Positions 52,691 through 61,091 of a stretch of DNA of 64,000 nucleotides are shown here, one piece after another; position 1 is the stretch's first letter; each line of letters starts with the position of its first letter. Below the pieces are notes generated by a model. That model was not told where the DNA came from, ran no database searches, and saw only the letters and a list, made by a program, of their open reading frames with translations. The stretch lies in assembly GCF_024380015.1 (NCBI RefSeq), contig NZ_CP101508.1, positions 3,392,766-3,456,765 of the forward strand, written 5' to 3'. A program made the translations under genes and the position numbers. The stretch is from Photobacterium atrarenae. GTDB lineage: Bacteria; Pseudomonadota; Gammaproteobacteria; Enterobacterales; Vibrionaceae.

Positions 52691-53997
52691 TACACCGCCT
52701 CCCTGACGTCGATTTTCCCTGTTACCACTGCGCTGATCAGCGATGTGCGGTGTTCTTTGAGTAGTTCTATTGAATCTAAAACTTCAAGCACCAAACGATC
52801 GATTTGACTGGTTTTATTCTTTATACCTCGCACTATAGATTGTTGTTCCGGAAGCTCTGGAGCAGGTATAGGCATGTTTAAAATGGTGCCTTGTCCGATA
52901 TTCAACATAGAACTACTGGTGCCAGTAGCGTCAATTTCAATTTGTTCTCGTGCTTGGTCAGAAGCTAGATAAAAAGCAAAAAACTCTGGGTCAGCTTTCT
53001 CTAGGTCCAATTTGATTCGGTAAATTTTGTCGCATAGCAGTAGGTTATCGTAATCACGGTCAGGAACAGCTGCGCTACCCACCCACTCCTTAGCATTTGC
53101 CCTTGAAACGAGTAAATCACCTTTTTTGATGGTGTACTCTTTCCTTGGCTCAAGTTCTTCTGGCAGTTTTTTGTTCTGTTCTGGATTAAAAATCCCACGA
53201 TTTACACAGCCAACTTTAACTACCCCCCAAGTGTGATCGTCCGGTACTGGTGTACTTTCACATTGAGGGCTCCAGCCTTGTTCTATGCTGAGTACATCAT
53301 ATTTAATTTTTTTCACCACCCAATGCTTCGGCACTTGCCCAATCCACTCAATGCCAGAATCCTGCATCTCCACATTAGGGTTAAGCCCCTTAGTGACCAC
53401 ATGGCTGATCAGTGCTTGGCGTTTTTCTTTCAGTAGCTTAATAAAGGTCTGCTTTTCTTCGATCAGACTGTCGATGCGCTGGGTTTCGCGATCAAGGAAT
53501 GTCGCTATGGCTTTTTGTTCCGAATCGTTTGGGATGTAAACAGCACAATCTGCGATATCTTTGAAAGAAATGGTTTGTCTTATCCCTGCGCCCAATGTTT
53601 TCATATGGCGCACATCAAACAGATAAAGCAACCATCTGAGGTAGGCTTTATCAACAACACCTAACGATTTGAGGACGATATAGCCTGAGCTAACGATAAC
53701 GTCGATATCTGCCAATGCTGTTCGCAAACTCTTCAAGTCATAGTTCAGATTCAGAGGGTTGACGAGAAACTCTCCGGACAATACCTCTTGGTATGCAGCC
53801 TTTGTCTCCTCGCTTAAACGTTCTGAATCTTTGAACACGACGTGCCCAAAACTAATAGAACCACAAGGTAGTTCTAAATTATGTGTCTTCGTTTTTTCGT
53901 TGAGTAGGAACTTGAATTTATTCTTGGTCCAATGCTTAGGAACCTTCCCTAACCAACTAATATCACTTTGCTGATACTCAGTGTACGGACGCATCAT
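52690..53997 (-). CDS. hsdS: Type I restriction system specificity subunit (HsdS)
   Basis: It sets the bipartite DNA target. The 435-residue product has two target-recognition domains (about 10-150 and 215-375) separated by a conserved coiled-coil spacer (DRETQRIDSLIEEKQTFIKL, LLKEKRQALISHVVTKGLNP). A C-terminal coil repeats the same theme (IDRLVLEVLDSIELLKEHRT, then SLISAVVTGKIDVREAV). Both domains open with a WLGKVPKHW or WIGQVPKHW motif, an internal repeat typical of the family. It overlaps hsdM by 4 bases (ATGA) and hsdR by one. Confidence 0.95.
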   Translation of the reverse strand: MMRPYTEYQQSDISWLGKVPKHWTKNKFKFLLNEKTKTHNLELPCGSISFGHVVFKDSERLSEETKAAYQEVLSGEFLVNPLNLNYDLKSLRTALADIDVIVSSGYIVLKSLGVVDKAYLRWLLYLFDVRHMKTLGAGIRQTISFKDIADCAVYIPNDSEQKAIATFLDRETQRIDSLIEEKQTFIKLLKEKRQALISHVVTKGLNPNVEMQDSGIEWIGQVPKHWVVKKIKYDVLSIEQGWSPQCESTPVPDDHTWGVVKVGCVNRGIFNPEQNKKLPEELEPRKEYTIKKGDLLVSRANAKEWVGSAAVPDRDYDNLLLCDKIYRIKLDLEKADPEFFAFYLASDQAREQIEIDATGTSSSMLNIGQGTILNMPIPAPELPEQQSIVRGIKNKTSQIDRLVLEVLDSIELLKEHRTSLISAVVTGKIDVREAV

Positions 53998-55976
53998 TCC
54001 GCCACCTCATTCAGCAGTGCCTGAATACGCGCTTCACATGCTTTTAGCTCACCGTCAATTACACCCAACTCGCGTGGCGGTACGTACTGGTAGAAATAGC
54101 GGTTAAAGTTAATTTCATAGCCGACAATGCCCACTTCACCGTCTTTTTCATCACGCACTGAGTGATCGATAAAGGCATCCGGCACATGTGGCAGCACTTC
54201 TTGCGCAAAGTAATCTTCAACATCACGATCAAAGGGAATGCTTTCAGTGTCTTTGAGTTTCGGGTCAGCGATCACTTGGCCTTTTTCATTTAATGCTGGC
54301 TCGAATTGCGGATCAACTTTTACAAAATGCGCGGTTAAGGCCGTAGCCAGTGCCTTCGGGCACTTACCAAAGTCACCTTTATTGTGATTTTGTTTCGTTG
54401 CCAAATGTGCCCATTCATAAGATTGAAGGCCAAGGTTATCTTTAAGGTATTGTGCCCAAGCGGTTTGTTGCGCTGGTTTGAGCTTTTGGAACGCCGCTAA
54501 GTCTTTCAGCTGGGCGATACCCTCCTCGGTAATATTGAGCTTGGCGCGCAGCGGACGTTGAATGGTGACTTTGCGGTAGGCAAAATCGGTGGTGCTAAAG
54601 AGCTTGCAGTTATCACTGGCTTCAAAGCCATCGTACGCACGGACAATATCGTCAATCTGTTCATCACTGAGATATTTGCGCTTACTGCCTTGCGATTTAC
54701 GCATTGGCGTCCAGATGTCTGCCAAGTTAATCAGTTGTACTTGGTTCTTGCGTCTTGCCTCTTTATGGTTAGACAAAATCCAGATGTAGGTGCCAATTCC
54801 GGTGTTGAAGAACATATCGGTTGGCAGGGCAACAATCGCTTCTACCAAGTCTTGTTCTAGCAGCCAACGGCGGATTTCTGATGGGCCTGAGCCTGCATCA
54901 CCGTTAAACAGCGGCGATCCAGAGAGCACGATGCCGACGCGGCCACCGCCGTTTTCGGGCGTTTCCATTTTTGATACCAAGTGCAACAAGAACAGCATGG
55001 AGCCATCAGAGATACTTGGTAGACCAGGACCAAAACGACCAGCGTAGCCAAGGTTTTTGTGTTCTTTAGTCACTTCGGTTTTGGCTTTATCCCACTTAAT
55101 GCCAAAAGGCGGGTTGGCAAGGCCGTAGTGGAACTTATCGGCACGTAACTGATCGTCGGATAGGGTGTTGCCTTGCTTGATGCTGTTGGCATCAAAGCCA
55201 CGGATCATCATATTTGTCAGCGCCATAGCATGGGTCGCGGGGTCGAGCTCTTGACCAAAAGGCACGACTTTGGCGCTGCTGCCCATTTCTTCAATTTGGC
55301 TGATAGCATCGGAAAGGAAGCCGCCCGTACCACAGGTTGGGTCATAGATGGTGCGGATCACGCCCTTTTCACTAAAGATGTCTTCGTCTGCCGCTAATAC
55401 AAGTTTAGTGGCAAGGCGAACGGCATCGCGCGGGGTCATGAATTCCCCGGCCTTTTCATTGACTGAGCTGGCGAACTTAAAAATAAGCTCTTCATAGGCA
55501 TCTGACAAGACGCGATCAGACACCACATCAGGATGTAGGTCGAGATTGGCAAAGTAGCTCACCATGCGATAAAGCAGCTTGGCTTTTTCCAGATCTTCTA
55601 TGGTTTGACCAAATTTAAACTCATCAAAGATCGTACGAACGTTTTTGCTGAACTGGCTGATGTAGTGTTTTAGGTTGTCGCCTGTGTCTGATGCACCTAA
55701 GGTTTCTAGGCTGTATTCACTGGTGTTGTAAAAGGCGAATCCCGCAACTTCTGGCAACACTAAACCAAGGTCAATGCCCGATTGTTTCTCGGCCAGATAG
55801 AACTTGCGTACTTCTTCACGGGTGGGTTCCAACACGCATTCAATACGACGCAGTAGCAAAAAAGGCAGGATGATGCGTGCAAAGTCGGTGTGTTTGAAAT
55901 CACCCCATAGGTCATCTGCCATACGCCAAATAGCACTGGAGAGTTTGGCGCTTTGTTCTTTGTCTTGTAAGTTCAT
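53994..55976 (-). CDS. hsdM: Type I restriction system N6-adenine methyltransferase (HsdM)
   Basis: It methylates adenine in the HsdS target and forms the core of the restriction complex. The 660-residue product has the HsdM N-terminal helical domain (SSAIWRMADDLWGDFKHTDF), the AdoMet motif DPTCGTGGFL at about 212-221, and the catalytic NPPFG at about 288-292. It is longer than E. coli HsdM (529); the extra length is mostly a C-terminal region (from about 480) containing YEINFNRYFYQYVPPREL, common in a longer HsdM subfamily. It is the first gene of the overlapped hsdM-hsdS-hsdR-HTH-Doc operon; a promoter must lie in or before the 69-base gap upstream. Confidence 0.95.
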   Translation of the reverse strand: MNLQDKEQSAKLSSAIWRMADDLWGDFKHTDFARIILPFLLLRRIECVLEPTREEVRKFYLAEKQSGIDLGLVLPEVAGFAFYNTSEYSLETLGASDTGDNLKHYISQFSKNVRTIFDEFKFGQTIEDLEKAKLLYRMVSYFANLDLHPDVVSDRVLSDAYEELIFKFASSVNEKAGEFMTPRDAVRLATKLVLAADEDIFSEKGVIRTIYDPTCGTGGFLSDAISQIEEMGSSAKVVPFGQELDPATHAMALTNMMIRGFDANSIKQGNTLSDDQLRADKFHYGLANPPFGIKWDKAKTEVTKEHKNLGYAGRFGPGLPSISDGSMLFLLHLVSKMETPENGGGRVGIVLSGSPLFNGDAGSGPSEIRRWLLEQDLVEAIVALPTDMFFNTGIGTYIWILSNHKEARRKNQVQLINLADIWTPMRKSQGSKRKYLSDEQIDDIVRAYDGFEASDNCKLFSTTDFAYRKVTIQRPLRAKLNITEEGIAQLKDLAAFQKLKPAQQTAWAQYLKDNLGLQSYEWAHLATKQNHNKGDFGKCPKALATALTAHFVKVDPQFEPALNEKGQVIADPKLKDTESIPFDRDVEDYFAQEVLPHVPDAFIDHSVRDEKDGEVGIVGYEINFNRYFYQYVPPRELGVIDGELKACEARIQALLNEVAE

Positions 55977-56045
55977 TGATACTGCCTAAATAAAGTTAAA
56001 TCGTTAAAAATCAGTTTGTTGCTTTGTTGTTGTTTTACCAGCTAG

Positions 56046-56567
56046 TTAAGCATTTCGGCTAAAGATGGCTTGCCAACGACAAAACGCATTGCGGTGCCTG
56101 TCGGTCCATTGGGTGCAAATCACGTAGGTTTTTTCATCTCGCTGGGCCACTTTAGTGGTGGAGTAGCGGTTTCGCTCTTTGGCATCTTTGGCTGCACTGC
56201 GAATGTCTTCTGGCCGTGGTGATTTAGCCAGTTTAAGCACCGGGAATGACAACCCAAAGGTGTTGCGACAATAGGTTAGCTGCGTGAGGTTTTCTATTTC
56301 ACTCTGTGGTAGAGCGTGTTCAACCAGGTCTTGGATAGCTTCGGTTATCTCGGCATTGCTGATTTTGTTTTGTGCTTGGCTGTGTGAGGCCTCCTGCGCT
56401 TCTGCTTCATTTTCAAGGGCAACAGAAAACGGAAAGCCTTTGGCCTGAACGGACATTGCTAAAAACACGTTAATGGCCTGCTCAATCGGTAAACCTAATT
56501 CAGCAAAGATACTCGTTGCTTTTTCAAGTAGTTGAGGGTCTATCTTGGTTGCTATCATATGGTTCAC
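56046..56567 (-). CDS. RelB/DinJ-type antitoxin domain fused to an unknown C-terminal domain
   Basis: The 173-residue protein has an N-terminal ribbon-helix-helix of RelB/DinJ type (TKIDPQLLEKATSIFAELGL, then PIEQAINVFLAMSVQAKGFP). After a Gln/Glu/Ala-rich linker there are about 75 residues with YSTTKVAQRDEKTYVICTQW and TDRHRNAFCRWQ that I cannot name. Plain RelB/DinJ proteins are about 80-90 residues, so this is a fusion. No RelE/YafQ-like toxin gene adjoins. The start is GTG 56567, with ATG 56558 as alternative. A TACAAATTGTA dyad just upstream resembles RelB operators. Function could be an orphan antitoxin or a regulator of the hsd operon 70 bases downstream. Confidence 0.8.
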   Translation of the reverse strand: MNHMIATKIDPQLLEKATSIFAELGLPIEQAINVFLAMSVQAKGFPFSVALENEAEAQEASHSQAQNKISNAEITEAIQDLVEHALPQSEIENLTQLTYCRNTFGLSFPVLKLAKSPRPEDIRSAAKDAKERNRYSTTKVAQRDEKTYVICTQWTDRHRNAFCRWQAIFSRNA

Positions 56568-56573
56568 AAAACC

Positions 56574-56584
56574 TACAAATTGTA
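56574..56584. promoter_or_regulatory. RelB-type operator dyad
   Basis: TACAAATTGTA is a perfect palindrome (5-bp arms, central A) 7 bases before the GTG of the RelB-like gene. The E. coli relBE operator is built on TTGTAA-type half-sites. Autorepression is inferred. Confidence 0.55.
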
Positions 56585-56683
56585 ATTTTTGTATCTTAGC
56601 GGGTTTGGTGTGTAGTGGCGAGTGCTTGGGTCAAAAAAGCGAGAATAAATGGGTGTAGGGATTGTTTTGGATGAGGGAGATGT

Positions 56684-56734
56684 ACTGTACCGTTTTGTAC
56701 CGTTTTAACTGTACCGGATAATCGCGGTACAGTT
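56684..56734. repeat. Tandem repeats and inverted repeat built on CTGTACCG
   Basis: GTACCGTTTT occurs twice in tandem (56687-56706). It is followed by AACTGTACCG (56707-56716), 8 bases, then the exact inverse CGGTACAGTT (56725-56734). The right arm ends 2 bases before integrase-like coding sequence is lost. It could be a recombination site or scar, or an operator for the gene at 56567. Confidence 0.7.
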
Positions 56735-56736
56735 GT

Positions 56737-57189
56737 TTGTTTGAATCCATCTAACCAGTCTTTATCCAGCTCATCAAAGCTAAGATCATGTTTCCCGCAG
56801 TAGAACAGCAGGTGCTAACGAGCTGAAAGCCATATCGAATGGTTGGAAGTTGAGGTGGTTTGTTCTTTGATATCAACTTGCCGTTGAAAGTAATCAATGA
56901 AGCTAGCTGAACGCTTGGTTCGATCCTCAAAACCGTGCTTTTGGGATTGCCACTCAACCAGCCGTTTACTCTTAATGGTTTCGGCGAGAAGCATATGTTC
57001 TTTGTTGTGTTGGCGCTGGGTGGGTGTTTTAGGTTTGTCGTGAACGTACAGGTCTAAGGTTTCGTAGCTGCGCTTACGTTTATTTTGGCGTCCACCTTGC
57101 GTATTTGTGGTGTAGCCATAGTCATAAACTAAGCGTAGTGAGCGTGTGCCGTCAGTTCTAAGTGTTCGTTTTTCAATGGAAATTTTCAT
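56737..57189 (-). pseudogene. Truncated, stop-interrupted tyrosine recombinase (island integrase)
   Basis: From ATG 57189 the product begins MKISIEKRTLRTDGTRSLRL and continues with KRSYETLDLYVHDKPKTPTQ and HGFEDRTKRSASFIDYFQRQ, matching the arm-binding and SAM-like N-terminal domains of integrases in this family. An in-frame TAG (56817-56815) follows NHSIWLSAR. The same frame then resumes recognisable sequence (HLLFYCGKHDLSFDELDKDW, LDGFKQ) up to 56737, where similarity ends. The whole catalytic domain with the R-H-R-Y residues is absent. It sits beside the attachment site at the mnmE end, so it is the remnant of the island's own integrase. Confidence 0.85.
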
Positions 57190-57195
57190 TTTAGC

Positions 57196-57248
57196 CCCCA
57201 ATTGGTCCCCAATACGGCATTTATCATGTCATTGGGGGCCAACTGGGG
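57196..57248. repeat. Inverted repeat overlapping the integrase start region
   Basis: CCCCAATTGGTCCCCAAT (57196-57213) and ATTGGGGGCCAACTGGGG (57231-57248) are inverted copies matching at 16 of 18 positions. They lie directly upstream of the integrase remnant's ATG and may be its operator or a recombination accessory site. Confidence 0.65.
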
Positions 57249-57264
57249 ACTAGATTTGGCAATT

Positions 57265-57330
57265 AACGGCAACGGATGGAAATAAACGGCAAATGACGAT
57301 CTAATAAAATCAGCGTGTTATCTGCCGTTT
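57265..57330. repeat. AACGGCAA repeats (probable integrase arm sites)
   Basis: AACGGCAA occurs at 57265-57272 and 57285-57292, and the inverted form TGCCGTTT at 57323-57330. They lie between the attachment core and the integrase, where arm-type sites are found in tyrosine-recombinase elements. Confidence 0.5.
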
Positions 57331-57360
57331 CTTGCTGTTGTTTTCCGTTATTTGCCTACT

Positions 57361-57378
57361 TTACTTGCCGATACAGAA
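57361..57378 (-). other. attL: Attachment site core at the 3' end of mnmE (SGI1-type)
   Basis: On the minus strand the last 18 bases of mnmE read TTCTGTATCGGCAAGTAA. From memory, the SGI1-family core at the 3' end of trmE/mnmE is TTCTGTATCGGTAAGTAA, 17 of 18 identical. Together with the neighbouring integrase remnant, this marks the island boundary. A matching copy at the mioC side was not found. Confidence 0.75.
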
Positions 57379-58728
57379 GGAGGTAAAGATCCGGCCGAGC
57401 AGGTCGTCGGAGGTGAACTCCCCGGTGATCTCACTGAGGTGCTGCTGCGCCAGGCGCAGCTCTTCGGCCAGGATCTCGCCGGCCATGAAACCTTCGAGCT
57501 GGTCACGGCCGGTTTCCAGGTGGCTTGCAGCGCGCTCCAGCGCTTCGAGGTGACGACGCCGGGCCATAAAGCCCCCTTCGGTGGTGCCGCTAAAGCCCAT
57601 GCACTCCTTGAGGTGTTCACGCAGGCTGTCGACCCCGTCGCCGGTGCGGGCGGAGAGGCGGATCAGGGTTGGATTGTTGACATGGCAGATCCCACTTGGC
57701 TCGCCGGTCAGCTCGACCTTGTTGCGGATCACCGTCAGGCCCATATGGTCTGGCAGGCGCTCGATAAAGTCCGGCCAGATTTCTGCCGGGTCGGTGGCCT
57801 CTGTGGTGGTTCCGTCGACCATAAACAACACCCGATCAGCCTGGCGGATTTCATCCCAGGCGCGCTCGATCCCGATTCGTTCCACTTCATCCGAGGCTTC
57901 ACGCAGGCCGGCGGTATCGATGATGTGAAGCGGCATGCCATCAATGTGGATATGCTCGCGTAACACGTCCCGGGTGGTGCCGGCAATGTCGGTGACAATG
58001 GCGCTGTCTTTCCCGGACAGTGCGTTGAGCAGGCTGGATTTGCCGGCATTGGGGCGGCCGGCGATGACCACCTTCATCCCTTCGCGGATAATTGCGCCCT
58101 GGTTGGCTTCGCGCCGCACGTCGTCCAGGCGTGAGATGATGTCATGGAGATCGCCGCTGACCTTGCCGTCGGAGAGAAAGTCGATTTCTTCCTCCGGAAA
58201 ATCGATGGCGGCCTCGACATAAATCCGCAGGCGGATCAGCGATTCCACCAGGTCATTGACCCGGGTCGAGAAGGCCCCCTGGAGCGACTGGAACGCGCTT
58301 TTCGCTGCTTCCTCGGAGCTGGCATCAATCAGATCGGCAATCGCCTCGGCCTGGGCCAGATCCAGCTTGTCGTTCATAAAGGCGCGCTCGGAGAATTCCC
58401 CCGGACGTGCGGCGCGAATGCCGTCAATTTGCAGGATGCGGCGGATCATCATATCCATCAGCACCGGGCCGCCGTGGCCTTGCAGTTCGAGGACATCTTC
58501 ACCGGTAAAGGAATTCGGGCCCTGGAAGAACAGGGCTATGCCCTGATCCAACGCGCTGCCGTCTTCGTTTTTGAAGGGGAGGTACTCCGCGAAGCGGGGT
58601 TTGAGCGCCCGTCCGGCGACGGCCTGGGCGACGTCCTTCGCCTTGGGGCCGGAGACGCGAATAATACCGACGCCGCCACGTCCCGGTGGGGTGGCTTGGG
58701 CAACAATGGTATCCGTATGTTCGTTCAT
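57361..58728 (-). CDS. mnmE: tRNA modification GTPase MnmE (TrmE/ThdF)
   Basis: It is the GTPase partner of MnmG in cmnm5U34 formation. The 455-residue product (E. coli 454) begins [19 protein letters not shown] and has the N-terminal folate-binding domain. The G domain inserted in a helical domain has G1 [17 protein letters not shown]2 DIAGTTRD and G3 [11 protein letters not shown]. The essential C-terminal CIGK is present. The 3' end is intact despite serving as the island's attachment site. ATG 58728 is used; ATG 58731 is adjacent. The gene follows yidC. Confidence 0.97.
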   Translation of the reverse strand: MNEHTDTIVAQATPPGRGGVGIIRVSGPKAKDVAQAVAGRALKPRFAEYLPFKNEDGSALDQGIALFFQGPNSFTGEDVLELQGHGGPVLMDMMIRRILQIDGIRAARPGEFSERAFMNDKLDLAQAEAIADLIDASSEEAAKSAFQSLQGAFSTRVNDLVESLIRLRIYVEAAIDFPEEEIDFLSDGKVSGDLHDIISRLDDVRREANQGAIIREGMKVVIAGRPNAGKSSLLNALSGKDSAIVTDIAGTTRDVLREHIHIDGMPLHIIDTAGLREASDEVERIGIERAWDEIRQADRVLFMVDGTTTEATDPAEIWPDFIERLPDHMGLTVIRNKVELTGEPSGICHVNNPTLIRLSARTGDGVDSLREHLKECMGFSGTTEGGFMARRRHLEALERAASHLETGRDQLEGFMAGEILAEELRLAQQHLSEITGEFTSDDLLGRIFTSFCIGK

Positions 58729-58831
58729 CATGAGAGCTTGGCTTAACAATAGCGTGGTTATGATGCTGCAATTGTAATCAGAGTTGGGGGGATTGCCCAG
58801 TGATCGCAATGAAACAGGCATCTTCGAAACG

Positions 58832-58860
58832 AAAGAAGGCGACCCCGGGGCCGCCTTCTT
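58832..58860 (-). terminator. Rho-independent terminator after yidC
   Basis: On the minus strand AAGAAGGCG...CGCCTTCTT, with a central CCCCGGGG-type core, then TTCG. A long stem; it probably ends the rpmH-rnpA-yidD-yidC transcript. Confidence 0.8.
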
Positions 58861-58879
58861 GGTCTTGCGCGAGGCTAGA

Positions 58880-60496
58880 TTACTTGGAATGCAATCCCTG
58901 CTTCTCCAGCGAACGGTAGATCAGCGTTTGCTGGATCAGCGTCACGATGTTCGAGACCAGCCAGTACAGCACCAGGCCGGACGGGAACCACAGGAAGAAG
59001 AAGGTGAACATCACCGGCATGAAGGTCATGATCTTCTGCTGCATCGGATCCGTGATGGTGGTCGGGCTCATCTTCTGGATCAGGAACATGGTCACACCCA
59101 TCAGCAGCGGCAGGACATAGTACGGATCCTGGGCTGACAGATCGTGAATCCAGGCGAAGAATGGCGCGTGACGCAGTTCAACCGACTCCATTAGGGCCCA
59201 GTACAGGGCGATGAAGATTGGCATTTGCAGCAAGATTGGCAGACAGCCACCCAGCGGGTTGACCTTCTCTTTCTTGTACAGCTCCATCATTTCCTGGCTC
59301 ATGCGCTGGCGGTCGTCGCCCAGACGCTCACGCATCGCCTGCAGTTTCGGCTGCAGCATGCGCATTTTCGCCATCGAGGTGTACTGCGCCTTGGTCAGCG
59401 GGTACATAGCACCCCGGACAATGAAGGTCAGGATGATGATCGCGACACCCCAGTTCACCACCAGTCCCTGAATGAAGGACAGCAGGCTGTGCAGCGGGCT
59501 GGCGATGAACCACAGCCAACCGTAATCGACGGTCAGGTTCAGGTTCGGCGCTGTGGCTTCCATTTGATCCTGAAGCTTCGGGCCCACCCACAGGGTTGAA
59601 GTTAGTGTTTGCTCACTACCCGGTGCGATGGTGGTGACCGGCAGGCGGACACCGATGTAACCCAGGCCGTTGCTGGTACGGGTGTAGAGGTTTGTTGCTT
59701 CGTCTGTGCGCGGGATCCAGGCAGACACGAAGTAGTGCTGCATCATCGCAGCCCAGCCTTGCTGAGCGATCGTCAGATTCAGGTTTTTGTCCTGCATATC
59801 TTCGAAGCTGTACTTCTCGTATTTGGTGTCATCCGCCGAGTAGGCACCGCCACGATAAGTCGGCATCGCCAGGTTACCGCCGTCATCGAGCAGGTTCTGC
59901 TTCAACTGGGCGTACATCTGCACGCTGGCGGCGTTGTCTGTTGTGTTGTTGATGGTGTAGGTGACATCCACCGCGTAGCTGCCGCGCTTGAGGATGTAAG
60001 TTTTGGTGTACTCAATGCCGTCTTTGCTGTAGGTCATCGGCACGCGCAGCTCGTCCTGGCCGTCCGCTAGGGTGAAGCTGTCAGCGCTCACGCGCAGTTG
60101 GGCGCGGCCGGCCGTGGTGTCAATCCCGTTGGCACCAATCAGACCCGACTGGGCATTAAAGATGTGGCCAGCTTCGTTTTTCAGCAGGACAAACGGGTCT
60201 TCGGAATCGAGTTCGTTGTCATAAGCCAGCAGTTTGGCTTCAAGAACGTCACCGCCAAGCGTATCGACTGTTAGCGCCAGTACATCGGTGTTAATGGTGA
60301 TCAGGTTATCAGATGTGTCTTGGTCAGTAATTGGCTGGCCATCACCGGAATGTGAAGGTACATCACCACTGTTGTTGACTTGTTGCGCTACACCCTGTCC
60401 TTGTGGTTGAGGGGCATTGTCCATGGTCCACTGCTGATACAGCAGGAACGAGACAAACAGTAGGGCAATTAACAGAATATTGCGTTGGGAATCCAT
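58880..60496 (-). CDS. yidC: Membrane protein insertase YidC
   Basis: It inserts inner-membrane proteins alone or with SecYEG. The 538-residue product (E. coli 548) has an N-terminal membrane anchor ([18 protein letters not shown]), a large periplasmic beta domain (about 55-330) and the conserved five-helix core: [40 protein letters not shown], and [20 protein letters not shown]. It begins [13 protein letters not shown] as expected. It follows yidD by 2 bases in the rpmH-rnpA-yidD-yidC operon. Confidence 0.97.
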   Translation of the reverse strand: MDSQRNILLIALLFVSFLLYQQWTMDNAPQPQGQGVAQQVNNSGDVPSHSGDGQPITDQDTSDNLITINTDVLALTVDTLGGDVLEAKLLAYDNELDSEDPFVLLKNEAGHIFNAQSGLIGANGIDTTAGRAQLRVSADSFTLADGQDELRVPMTYSKDGIEYTKTYILKRGSYAVDVTYTINNTTDNAASVQMYAQLKQNLLDDGGNLAMPTYRGGAYSADDTKYEKYSFEDMQDKNLNLTIAQQGWAAMMQHYFVSAWIPRTDEATNLYTRTSNGLGYIGVRLPVTTIAPGSEQTLTSTLWVGPKLQDQMEATAPNLNLTVDYGWLWFIASPLHSLLSFIQGLVVNWGVAIIILTFIVRGAMYPLTKAQYTSMAKMRMLQPKLQAMRERLGDDRQRMSQEMMELYKKEKVNPLGGCLPILLQMPIFIALYWALMESVELRHAPFFAWIHDLSAQDPYYVLPLLMGVTMFLIQKMSPTTITDPMQQKIMTFMPVMFTFFFLWFPSGLVLYWLVSNIVTLIQQTLIYRSLEKQGLHSK

Positions 60497-60498
60497 CG

Positions 60499-60756
60499 TT
60501 ACTTATCTCTGTCGTTATGCTTGGTTGGCGGAACGGGGTCATAACCCCCGTTAGTTAAAGGATGACATCTTAATAGACGTTTCGTCGCGAACCAACAACC
60601 TTTTAACGCTCCATGCGCTTTTATTGATTCAACCGCGTACTGGGAACAGGTCGGGGTAAAACGGCAGCGTGGTCCGATAAGCGGACTGATGGCCAGTTGG
60701 TAAAAGCGGACTAGTCTAATGACTAGCCACGCGAGCGGCGAGACAGGCGATGCCAT
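60499..60756 (-). CDS. yidD: Membrane protein insertion efficiency factor YidD
   Basis: The 85-residue basic membrane-associated protein (E. coli 85) aids YidC-dependent insertion. Signature: [20 protein letters not shown], then [19 protein letters not shown] and GGYDPVP. The start overlaps the end of rnpA by 34 bases in another frame, a conserved arrangement. It is followed 2 bases later by yidC. Confidence 0.96.
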   Translation of the reverse strand: MASPVSPLAWLVIRLVRFYQLAISPLIGPRCRFTPTCSQYAVESIKAHGALKGCWFATKRLLRCHPLTNGGYDPVPPTKHNDRDK

Positions 60757-61079
60757 AGCTTATCTAGCAACTTATAGAGCTCTTCATTGCTCAGCTCCTG
60801 GGCACTTTTCTTGGCAATAACGACAAAATCACAGGCTGGCAGATCGGCTTGCTTGCAGCGAAAGCTTTCGCGGACAAGGCGTTTGAACTTGTTTCTGCCG
60901 ACAGCAGTTTTGATCTGTTTTTTCGGGACAGCCAAACCGAGGCGTGGATGGTCAAGGCCGTTAGGGCGGGCAAGAATGGTTAAGTGTGGAGAGCCAGCAC
61001 GGTGAGCTTGCTGGAAGACGTTTTTATAATGTTCGGGAGTTAACAGACGTAACTCCCGAGAGAAAGCGTGCTTACTCAA
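60723..61079 (-). CDS. rnpA: Ribonuclease P protein component (TTG start)
   Basis: It is the protein subunit of RNase P, which matures the 5' ends of tRNAs. The product of about 118 residues shows the family core [20 protein letters not shown] and the RNR-type motif [21 protein letters not shown] place the start at TTG 61079, giving (M)[12 protein letters not shown], collinear with E. coli MVKLAFPRELRLL; a TTG at 61088 is equally in frame. Neither has a clear ribosome site, so translation is probably coupled to rpmH, whose stop lies just upstream. Confidence 0.95.
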   Translation of the reverse strand: MSKHAFSRELRLLTPEHYKNVFQQAHRAGSPHLTILARPNGLDHPRLGLAVPKKQIKTAVGRNKFKRLVRESFRCKQADLPACDFVVIAKKSAQELSNEELYKLLDKLWHRLSRRSRG

Positions 61080-61091
61080 AATAATCAAAGA

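Noticed and set aside
49460..55976. Phase-variable homopolymer or repeat tracts in hsdM/S/R
   Set aside because: No simple-sequence tracts long enough to slip were seen; all three genes are open from start to stop.
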